Assembly (NCBI RefSeq): GCF_023856365.1
Contig: NC_064554.1
Coordinates: 11,880,801 to 11,944,800 of the forward strand
From: Brienomyrus brachyistius
Lineage: Eukaryota > Chordata > Actinopteri > Osteoglossiformes > Mormyridae
Length of the DNA stretch: 64,000 bases
Direction of reading: 5' to 3'
The translations under genes were made by a program, and so were the position numbers. Of the stretch, positions 26,963 through 38,100 are shown in pieces. The notes beneath the pieces were generated by a model. The model was given only the letters and a program-made list of their open reading frames with translations. It was not told the DNA's origin and searched no databases. The stretch's first letter is position 1. Each line of letters starts with the position of its first letter.

Positions 26963-27590
26963 GACCCGGGACCCCCACGTTCAGCTCCTCACCCAGGACC
27001 CCCACGTTCAGCTCCTCACCCAGGACCCCCGCGTTCAGCTCCTAACCCAGGACCCCCACATTCAGCTCCTCACCCAGGATCCCCACATTCAGCTTCTGAC
27101 CCAGGACCCCCACGTTCATCTCCTGACCCAGAACCACCGCGTCCAGCTCCTGACCCAGGACCCCCACGTTCAGCTCCTGACCCAGGACCCCCACGTTCAG
27201 CTCCTGACCCAGAACCCCCGCGTTCAGCTCCTGACCCAGGACCCCAACGTTCAGCTCCTAACCCGGGACCCCCGCATTCAGTGTCTGACCCGGGACCCCC
27301 GCGTTCAGCTCCTGACCCAGGACCCCCACGTTCATCTCCTGACCCAGGGCCCCCACGTTCAGCTCCTGACCCAGAACCCCCGCGTTCAGCTCCTGACCCA
27401 GGACCCCAACGTTCAGCTCCTGACCCGGGACCCCCGCATTCAGTGTCTGACCCGGGACCCCCGCGTTCAGCTCCTGACCCAGGACCCCCACGTTCAGCTC
27501 CTGACCCGGGACCCCCGCATTCAGTGTCTGACCCAGGACCCCCGCGTTCAGCTCCTGACCCAGGACCCCCGCGTTCAGCTCCTCACAGTG
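26963..27590. repeat. 27-bp minisatellite upstream of fshr
   Basis: About 23 copies of a 27-base unit (ccaggacccccacgttcagctcctgac and variants). Because 27 is a multiple of three it leaves a 234-codon ORF on the plus strand (unit PGPPRSAPD) and another on the minus strand (unit GQELNAGVL). No signal peptide, splice context or homologous domain supports translation. Confidence 0.9.
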
Positions 27591-27743
27591 ATCCATCTCC
27601 TGTGTTTTGACCTGAGAAGGTGGAGTCTGCACTGCCTTCATCACGTAAAACTACACAGACACTTTTGTTTGCACAGGTCTGAAGCCACTTGCAGGCAATC
27701 AGACTATGATGAAGAACAGGAGACTTTACAAAGTGCCATAGAA

Positions 27744-27747
<4 letters not shown>

Positions 27748-27775
<28 letters not shown>

Positions 27776-27787
27776 GGCTGTGGCTCC
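27748..27787. repeat. (GCT)n trinucleotide repeat
   Basis: A run of about nine gct units followed by gtggctgtggct, part of a chain of simple repeats upstream of fshr. Confidence 0.8.
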
Positions 27788-27911
27788 CTCACAGACGTGA
27801 AGCAAAATCCAGAAATACTGTCCCAACGACAACCAGTATGTGGGATCATTTGTAGATTCTATTTAATTTTCATTTGTACAACTGGTTAATTTTCTGCCAA
27901 CTCAATTATAA

Positions 27912-28195
27912 GGATGAGAGAGAGACATAGAGAGAGACTGAGAGAGAGACATAGAGAGAGACTGGGAAAGAGACATAGAGACACAGAGAGAGACTGAGAG
28001 ACATAGAGAGAGACTGAGAGAGAGACATAGAGACACAGAGAGAGACTGAGAGACATAGAGAGAGACTGAGAGAGAGACATAGAGAGAGACAGAGAGAGAG
28101 ACTGAGAGACATAGAGAGAGACTGAGAGACATAGAGAGAGACTGAGAGACATAGAGAGAGACTGAGAGACATAGAGAGAGACTGAGAGAAAGAGA
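27912..28195. repeat. GA-rich minisatellite
   Basis: Repeats of gagagactgagagacataga with a period near 20-22 bases. It gives long Ser/Leu-rich antisense ORFs that are artefacts. Confidence 0.9.
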
Positions 28196-28199
28196 GCAG

Positions 28200-29146
28200 G
28201 AGGAGGCTGTTACTGTCCTCCATGTTCATCTGGGAAAAGCGTATCAGATTTCATGGCTATGGATCGTCAGAAATCAACCTTCCACCAAAGTGTTTTCCTG
28301 CCGTCCTTTATCCTGGCCCCCCAGGGAAGGTGTCGTGTCTTCAAGGTTGAAACATGCCGAACCCAGGAGGGGGCTTTCAGGGGGTGGGGGGTGGAGTGTC
28401 AAAAGATACAAGGAAAAACACGAAACAACGTTTGCTCCTTATCGGGAGTCCGGGGATCCAAGGTCTCTGATGATCATTTCTCTTCTCCCGACTCCAGCTG
28501 CTGTCAGTCTCGCATTCTCCTCCAGCACAGAGACACTGCACTTTTCCAGAATGACCGCAGCACAGCACGCGCACGCTGCCCCGGACGCAAAGGTGACGGC
28601 CAGGGGACTTACAGGCGTGACCGCTGTTCAGGTGTAGTCTGCCTCCAAAAAGCGTGGGTAGAAAACTTTCCTGCATGTCTAGGAACCATTTAGACACAAG
28701 TATATACGTGCAACTGCCGTGAATGTGAATTTACATACACTGCATACAGATAATCAGTGTGTTCATGTAGACACTGTGTTCATATACGCAGACATACAGG
28801 TGAAGGCGCTTGAAGACGTCAGGAGTAGATACACACATTGAGTACCTAAGACCATGGTACATATATTTACAGTGTAACTATAAGAACCAGTTACGCATAT
28901 TTTGTGTGCATATAACCACTGCGCACAGTTTACACGTATAACATCTATGCTTGTAGTGCTGTAGAAATGCGACCAGTGCATTAGTGAGCACAGTAAAGTC
29001 ATGATCCACGTGCAGCTCCCCTGATATGTAACCTCCGTGTACATCCGCACAGCATGTCTGTGTGACCACTGTCTACATGTAATTGCCGTGCGCCAGTGAG
29101 TACTGTGTATGTGTAAACGCACTGGCATGTAGAAGCGCACGCAAAG
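28200..29146. promoter_or_regulatory. 5' flank of fshr
   Basis: About 950 bases between the GA minisatellite and the fshr start codon. No TATA box at a convincing distance. ORFs on both strands lack known motifs. This is the expected location of the fshr promoter, which in mammals is TATA-less; that comparison is from general knowledge. Confidence 0.4.
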
Positions 29147-32100
29147 ATGCCACGCCGGGATTCCTGCAGCACGCGTCAGTCTCCTGCAACGCTTCGGTTC
29201 TGCATCCTGCTGATGGGGGCCCTGGGGGCTGCGGGGACCCCAGGCTGCACGAGCGACGCCAGCAGCTGTTCTTTTCTCTGCCATGGGAGCGGCGTTCAGT
29301 ACATTCCTGCCGGAATCCCGCCGAACACCACCAGCATGTGAGTAGCACGTAGCACGCTAACCACTCAGACTTCCTTTAGGGAATCACTTTGAATAGAATC
29401 TCACATTCCATGGAACGTTGAAGTTGATTTACTGTTTTTTTACCATGCCTGTACCCAGAAATGAATTTCAGGATAGGGAGGTTGGAGTCTAGCAAATTTT
29501 ATTACCTGGTTAATGTCTGATTAGGAGCAAACAATCATTTTTTTTGGAGGGGGGGCAGTGGGAGGTTCAAACTCGTAATTTTATTTTGTAGCTACGTGCC
29601 TGCTTTTACCAATACTGAATTTGCCTCAGTAGGATAAAGCGATTAAAGACCTAAATTTAATAGCAGCAGAAATGGCTGCAAGTGCCTCAGTTTCCTGTCA
29701 GCAAAGGTGGTGGTGTGATTATTTTTTGTGCAGCTAAAGCTCGTATATGTTGTAATAACAACAAAAGCTAGTTCTCTCACTAAAATCCGAGGTTCAGTGA
29801 GCTTCATGAAAACAAGGTTTGCATTTAATGAGATCATTTTAAAATTCTTTTTAAAAATTGCTGTGGGAATCATTTTGATGTGCGTTTTGACATGAGTTGG
29901 CTCATAATGACCCTGTAAAGTATCCTGTAGTACAGTCACTGTCAGCCTGTCAGACACATGTATTTATACAATATGTATCTTAAATACTAAATAATATTAT
30001 GTAACTTTTATGTGATCGACTTACAAATGATTATGTAATTTGTATCAAAACATGTTTGTGCTCAGTATTTTTGTATTTTAAAACTACAGAAAATACTTTG
30101 CCCAAAACTGCATCTGTGATGACATCATGTACACAAAGGATCGCGTTTGGTGGGTGAAAAGTGTTTGCAACAAATTCAGCAAACACGTTAAGCACTTTAA
30201 TACTTACCTTTACATATGTTTGTTACTGGTAGGATAAGGTTCTTTTCATCATTGTAGCATAACCTACGTGCTAAAGCTAGCTAAAGTTAGTCATGTGCCA
30301 CCCATAGAATGTGATTGCTAATTTGTTTCTTTGATTCACCAAAGAAAATCTATGATGCAAGTAAGGAAGCAATTTTATCACTTAAATTACAGTAGAATAA
30401 ATATTTCTGATTGTGTCCTTATTACTTCTTACTACAAACTAGTTTGATTTGCCTTTATCTGGGTGTTCACATGACTTTTTGGGACATATCTTCACACTTC
30501 AAAATATTTGGTATTTTGTTCCATATCATTATACCTTGTTAAACAGTGAAAAGCTGTTCCTCTCATGCACGCCAGCTGAGTCAGTGTGCAGGTGAAGGAA
30601 CAGATCAAAGACACCGAGGTAGAATGGAAGTCTGTGAGATATATTTTTGTATTTGAAAAGTTTATCTTGATACATTGCATTGCTGTATTTTGAGGTTTTA
30701 ATACACTTATGTTTAAGGTATTTTGGATTTAAAATCAAAAGTACATTTTGCTCTATTTTTGCCCATCTCTGCTATCATTACCGTGGTACTAACACTAAGA
30801 TATCTACATGGACCATGTGATAAGCAAGAGCAAAAGACAAGAAAGAAACAGGAAACGAGAATTCACCATCAAACTGTGATGCCCGCTCGATGCCCACTTG
30901 ATGCCCGCTCCATGTGCATCTTTACATTAGCAGAAAGAAAACAGCTTAACTGAAGTTAAAATGGAGTGAACAGGAATTGATGCTCATGATCACAGAACTG
31001 CTTTGGCAAACAGGCTGCCACCCCCACAAATCTCACATTGCAAACAGGCTGCCGCCGCTGCAGATCTCACACTGCAAACAGGCTGCCGCCCCCACAAATC
31101 TCACACTGTAAACAGGCTGCCACGCCCACAGATCTCACACTGCAAACAGGCTACCACTGCCGCAGATCTCACACTGAAAACAGGCAGCCGCCGCCGCAGA
31201 TCTCACACTGCAAACAGGTTGCCGCCACCGCAGATTTCACACTGCAAACAGGCTGCTGCCCCCACAGATCTCACACTGTAAACAGGCTGCCACGCCCACA
31301 GATCTCACACTGTAAACAGGCTGCCACGCCCACAGATCTCACACTGCAAACAGGCTGCCACGCCCACAGATCTCACACTGCAAACAGGCTGCCACGCCCA
31401 CAGATCTCACACTGCAAACAGGCTGCCCCTGCCGCAAATCTCACACTGCAAACAGGCAGCCGCCGCCACAGATCTCACACTGCAAACAGGCTGCCACGCC
31501 CACAGATCTCACACTGCAAACAGGCTGCCCCCGCCGCAGATCTCACACTGCAAACAGGCAGCCGCCGCCACAGATCTCACACTGCAAACAGGCTGCTGCC
31601 CCCACAGATCTCACACTGCAAACAGGCTGCTGCCCCCACAGATCTCACACTGCATTACCTATTTTATTTGGACTATAAATGTCACGGTCAGTTGCTTGAT
31701 GGTCTTTACAATATAAAGTATTTACATTAAACATGAAATCTACTACTGGGTTGGATGGCCCATCCTGGGTTGTTCCCTGCCTTGCACCCACAGCCTCCAG
31801 GATAGGCTCTGGACCCTTCGGCGTAGTGTTCAGGGAGAGTTAGCGTCGTGGTGAGATCCCAGGGAGATTCAGGCCGTTGACATTCCGCCGTAAACACAGA
31901 CTGATGGACTGTTTCTTTGGCTGACTGATGATTTGAGGGTTACCTGATTTTCCACTGTCTTTCTGCAGTGAGCTGAAGCTGACGAAGCTGCAAGCCCTCC
32001 CTCCCCAGGCGTTCTATGCACTTCAGAAGCTTCACAGGATGTATGCCCCCTCCCTCCCACCTAACCACTTCCATACTGTAACATCACACTGCATCTCCAT

Positions 32101-35100
32101 GCCAGTGCGCGATTTGCACTGAAACAGGAATGCAGACCAGTGCGCTTGTATCAAACTGCCCCCGGAGAGTTACACCCCACACAATGGGCTGGTCTTATAA
32201 TAATACAGATATATTTATATACTTAATAGGTTTTTATGTCTTGTTAAACTTTTAACTAGCATGAGTAACATGGTGATTTGCAACTTGCATATCACAAATT
32301 ACTTATTAATATTACACATACATCCAAATTACCTAAAGAATTTGCTGACATTTAGGGCTGCCCAACTTTTAAAAATCAGTATTTAGTCTTGTGAGCATGT
32401 TTAGTCTTTGACCTGGAACACTGAGTATTTTGGCTTACTGTGTCCAACACGTTTAAGAGGTGGACAAGATACAAAGAATCATTTTCAAAGCAAAGTCATC
32501 CAGTGAAGCATCATCCAAAGGATTATAATGTACATTTAATTTTTACTATTGCTGAGGTCTGTATTACTAAGCTGAGAAGATTTAATAAGATGCTGCTTAA
32601 TTATCAAGTCACATCCTTTGAATTTTTATGCCTATTGTCTGACCGTAAACCTTATCTGTAAAGCTACAGATTTGTGACATTCTAGCAGGAGACAATAACA
32701 ACAATAGTAATACTGCTGCTACTACTGCGACTACTAATAATAATCATGATTATTATTATTAATATACATTAAAAAGCAGCATAGCAAACCAGCATAGTAA
32801 CTGAACTTCTTCCACTGACTGACGGAGATGATGAAATATCTTCATATTTTACGGGGGATAACAGTCACAGATTCAGATCTTAGGTTATGCATCATGCAGG
32901 TTTCCGGTTTTCCAAAAAGCATTAAAGACAGACTACATCCTGTAATGACCAATGGTGCCTTTAAAAGAAGCCAAAATTCACGTGGAAACACTTTACTTGA
33001 GGGGGTGCAAATAATGTAGTATTAATGTAGCTTATTGGATATATTAATTAACCAGAAACTAAGTGCTAGTTACATACCGATCCTATGTTCGTTTATTAGT
33101 AATCAGTCATGACCAACCATGTATTTCATGCAGTAATTAAATTAGATCATCATTTATACTTCAGTAATTACTTGTACCTTGTCAAGTAAAGTGTTGCCAA
33201 TTATACTGAAAATGCACCTATATGTCCTGCTAGGAATGATGGATGTCATTTGGTTTATAACAAATTTCTTGTGGTCTTCTTGTTATACTGTTCAGTGAAG
33301 TGTCCAAAAATGGATTCCTGGAGCGCATAGGAACCTGGGCATTTGCTGACCTGTCCGAGCTGGCAGAGATGTAAGTAGCCTCCCTAATACGTGCTTCCCT
33401 GATGCACACTTCCCTGATGCACGCTTCCTGATGCATGCCTCCCTGATGCGTGCCTCCCTGATGCGTGCCTCCCTGATGCACGCTTCCCTCATGCACGCTT
33501 CCCTCATGCACGCTTCCCTAATGCGCTATCAGAGTGTGCATTCTGCCCATTCCGGCCTAATCTCAATCAGCCCAGCATACGGTGTGCAGCACCCAGATAT
33601 TATCTTAGCGTCGATTTCAATCATTTGTTTCTTTTTACAGAACAATCACTAATTCAAGACATCTGGCCATCATTGACAAAGATGCCTTCTGGAATCTGCC
33701 AAAATTGAAATATTTGTGAGTGTTATTTATTTGTATAAGTTTGACTTTTAAAATCAGTTTTACTTCTCCCATCTTACACGTGTAAGATGTCACTAATATA
33801 TATCAAGCGAGAATAAAATTAAAAGCTGAAAAGCATAGAGTGATCAAACAGACTCAGATGAAATAAAGTCTTCTAACAGTTTTACAAAATACAAGAAATG
33901 ATAGATGACTCGACTGCGAAGGGTACAGTATGCATGAATATCTACAGACCATAGAATGGTGTATGAAAACAAGTCACGTAGCAGCTGATTCTGGGTCAGA
34001 TCCGTCCACATTTACTTAAATATACATATGATTAGTCACTTACCAGGTGTGTAACTGATGCACTTAAAATCTTTGGGGCAATTGCCCCACATAGCAAGAT
34101 GAGCCTGAATCCAATCCGGGCCAAATGTTGTTCAGAAAACGCCACAGATCTGTAAGCTGGAGCTGGTCTGGCCCATAACTACACCAGAGTAAAAAGTTAA
34201 ATTCAGAGCTTGTTAAAGGTTGTGGGTTCAAGCCCTGCCTTCAGTGGAGAGTTCTGTACTTTAGCTGACATTGTACTGTGACCCCCCCCCCCCCCCCAGT
34301 TTATGGAGAATAAGATGGAGTCTGTGATGAGAAGCATTCTAATGTACCTGTGCTTCTGCTAATGAAACGTGGTTTAGCGTGGTTGCATGTCTGTGGGGCC
34401 TTGAGCGAGGCCTTTAACCCCCAGCTCCGGGGGTGTTCTCTGTGCTCTGACCTCAAAGCTATGGAGAGCAAGATGGGGAAAATAAAGAGATGCGTAGCTG
34501 TACTTCTGCAAATAAAAGTACTTATTGTAAGTGTCTATGGAGAAGAATTAAGTTGTTAATTGCACAGCTACACTTCATCTACACCATATAGCACAGTTAG
34601 AGGCCCTGCTCAAGGATGCACACACACGCAACCATTCCTTCAGGGCGGGGGTTCGAACTAGGGACCTCATGCTCATGAGTACAGAGACTTAACACACTGA
34701 GCCTCTCACATATGCTAAGGGAGAATCCTGGAGTCATATTTCACAAAGAAATGAAACATGCTTTATTAGCGCAAGTACATTGGTACACTTCTCTTTACTA
34801 AACCCTTTGTATACTGCATAGCCTTGTGGTGGGGGGCGGGGGGGCACAGAGACACCTAACACACAGAGCAGCTGCTGGGGCTTAAATCAGCAACCTTCCA
34901 ATCACAGGCACAGAGCCTTAGCCCACTGAGCCACTATCTGCACCAGTTTGGATCGGATTTAAATTTGCCTTCTGACTCTGGTGCAGATACAGGCCAGATT
35001 GGGTAACATTCAATGTAAATCCGGCCCATATATGGTCCTTATCTGTTATAAATCCAGAAAGCGGATTCGGACCAGTATTGGTGCGTTGTGTAAAAAGACA

Positions 35101-38100
35101 CTGGGGCAGATCAGGTTTACGGACCTGCAGCAATTGCTGAACAACAACGGGCCCGGATCCGGTGCAGATTCATCTTGCTCTGTGGGAAAGCATGGAGTAT
35201 ACATTTGTATATTCATAAAAAAGGATATTCCGTACATATTCAACGTACTTTCTATGTTTAAAGGGTATACTACATAAATCTGCCAGCAAACTAATTCCAG
35301 CAGAATGAGTAATACTTGGTCTTGCTGTAAGCAAGGTCTACATATTGTATACAATTTACAATTTTAAACTGCCAAAGAGTAAATGTTCTGCATGCTTGTT
35401 AGTTTGTGCTTAGTCTTTTTTAAGAATTATGTAAAATTCCACCTTAAGCGACATGAGAACGCCTCCGCGTTTATGCTTCTGTCTGGACACATCCATTTGT
35501 TCAGTACAAACGTGTTTGTGCATTTCCAGAACAATCTCTAACACCGGCCTCAAGCTGCTCCCCGACTTCTCGAAGATCAACTCTGCAGCATTTGACTTCT
35601 TGTTGTATGTCTCCTTATGCTTAATGGTACTGCATGTATGCATGTGATGGTCCTGTCATTTCTGAGCAAGAATTATTTAACGTATTTGCACAAATGTTTC
35701 TTCTTCTAAGTTGTATCTCTGTGTTAGAAGGTTTTATGAGATACTTCTGAAACAAGAGTTTCGTCTTAAATTATGTACAAAGCCTGGGTTATTAAACATC
35801 CCGTATGAAGATGAATATTATCGCAAAGGTCCTCAGCACCTTTCCATAAGTCATTCCCTTCCTTGGATTTAAACCTTACGCCATAAGCAGTCTAACACCA
35901 CATCTTCTCTGTCACCTCCAAAATTTCCTTTGCCCTTGAGAAATATTAATTTATCACTTATTTGTAATAGTATTTGCTTATTAATGCATTATTCGGTAAC
36001 ACTTTGAGTGTAGTCATACCATTACTAACTAATTAACTAATTATTATTATTATTAATGGAATATATTAACTTTCTTGATTGATTAATGATGAATGAGCAT
36101 GGGATCAGTATGTAGCTAACACTTAGTTACTGGATAATTAATGCATTAAGTAACCATGTACTGCTACATTATTCATGTCCCCCATTACTCGATGCTCTTG
36201 TAACCATTGGTAACGACATTGAAGCAGAATGGATGAAGTATGGACTGGCTTTGTTTGCAGTGACCTCCAGGAGAACATGCACATAGAAACCCTCCCCCCA
36301 AATGCCTTCCTGGGGCTGAGCACAGATGTCATTAAGGAGCTGTGAGTAAAGAGCTTCACTTCAGCTCGCCGTCACAAACCTGCTTGGGGTGATTTTTATA
36401 TATATATATATATAAACCTGTGAATGATACAGTGGCTCCTGCACTCCAAAGGTTTGTAGTTACAGAAACCGCCATTTCTAAACTGCCTGTTGTGAATGAC
36501 TGTAGGTGCGAGCTGCCTGTATGTGTGTGTACAACGGACTGGCATCTCATTCAGGACATTCCCGAGCATTGGGCCTGGCGAAGCCTGAGATAGACCAGCA
36601 CAAGTGGCTGGAAGATGGATGGATGGGTCGATGGATGGATGGACGGACGGATGGATGGATAGACAGACCTGAAGAAGTGACTGAAGAGGGAAGAACACCA
36701 GGTGCTTTTAATAATTCCACTACACCTCCCCGCAGGAGACTGACCAGAAACGGGATCAAGGAAATTCAAAGCCACGCTTTCAACAGCACAAAGATGCAAA
36801 AACTGTGAGTGCCCCATTCCTGCTTATTTACACATTGCACATTTTATAGCAGCACCCCTTACCATCTTAACATGTGATTCAGGAGAAACAGGCGAGACAC
36901 ACCAGGCAGGTGATGAAATAGGGGAACAAAGGGGAGATGAATCACATGGGAGAAGCGTGCCGGTGTCAGGAAGGTAAAATGATGAATAAGAAGCAGCTGC
37001 CAGATGCAATACCATAACATACCAATAATATGGGGAAATTCACATTGCTGACAGACGGAATATACCATAAGTCCCAAAATAAGGGGAAATTCACATTACT
37101 CTATAACAAAAAACTTTTACATACTTCACACTCTTTACATAACAGAATTTTAAAATTTTTTACTGGCAGACGTTATTACACAGTTATAACTAAAACTTTC
37201 AGAAGCACTGAAGTTTGGTGAAATGCAACACATGCTATTTACTTGGCTACACATGAGACAGGTGGGACAGCGGAGACAGGTGTGACGTGTGGAACAAGTG
37301 TGACGGAGGAGACAGGTGTGGGGTGTGGGACAGAGGAGACAGGTGTGGCGTGTGGGACAGGTGGGACAGAGGAGACAGGTGTGGGGTGTGGGACAGGTGG
37401 GACAGAGGAGACAGGTGTGGCATGTGGGACAGGTGGGACAGAGGAGACAGATGTGGGGTGTGGGACAGGTGGGACAGAGGAGACAGGTGTGGGGTGTGGG
37501 ACAGGTGCGACAGAAGAGACAGGTGTGGCGTGTGGGACAGGTGGGACAGAGGAGACAGGTGTGGTGTGTGGGACAGGTGGGACAGAGAAGACAGGTGTGG
37601 GGTGTGGGACAGAGGAGACAGGTGTGGCGTGTGGGACAGGTGGGACAGAGGAGACAGGTGTGACGTGTGGGACAGGTGGGACAGAGAAGACAGGTGTGGG
37701 GTGTGGGACAGAGGAGACAGGTGTGGCGTGTGGGACAGGTGGGACAGAGGAGACAGGTGTGGTGTGTGGGACAGGTGGGACAGAGAAGACAGGTGTGGGG
37801 TGTGGGACAGAGGAGACAGGTGTGGCGTGTGGGACAGGTGGGACAGAGGAGACAGATGTGGGGTGTGGGACAGGTGGGACAAAGGAGACAGGTGTGGGGT
37901 GTGGGACAGGTGCGACAGAAGAGACAGGTGTGGCGTGTGGGACAGGTGGGACAGAGGAGACAGGTGTGGTGTGTGGGACAGGTGGGACAGAGAAGACAGG
38001 TGTGGGGTGTGGGACAGAGGAGACAGGTGTGGCGTGTGGGACAGGTGGGACAGAGGAGACAGGTGTGACGTGTGGGACAGGTGGGACAGAGAAGACAGGT

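Noticed and set aside
26906..27610. A 234-codon Pro-rich ORF
   Set aside because: It is a 27-bp minisatellite; the frame is open because the unit is a multiple of three, and the minus strand is open too.
27886..28229. Ser/Leu-rich ORFs on the minus strand
   Set aside because: GA-rich simple repeat, not protein coding.
31038..31730. A 230-codon ORF with QTGCR-type repeats
   Set aside because: A 34-bp intronic minisatellite; the peptide simply cycles through three frames.
26963..33522. CRISPR-like arrays
   Set aside because: The repeats are direct minisatellites without unique spacers, in a vertebrate genome.
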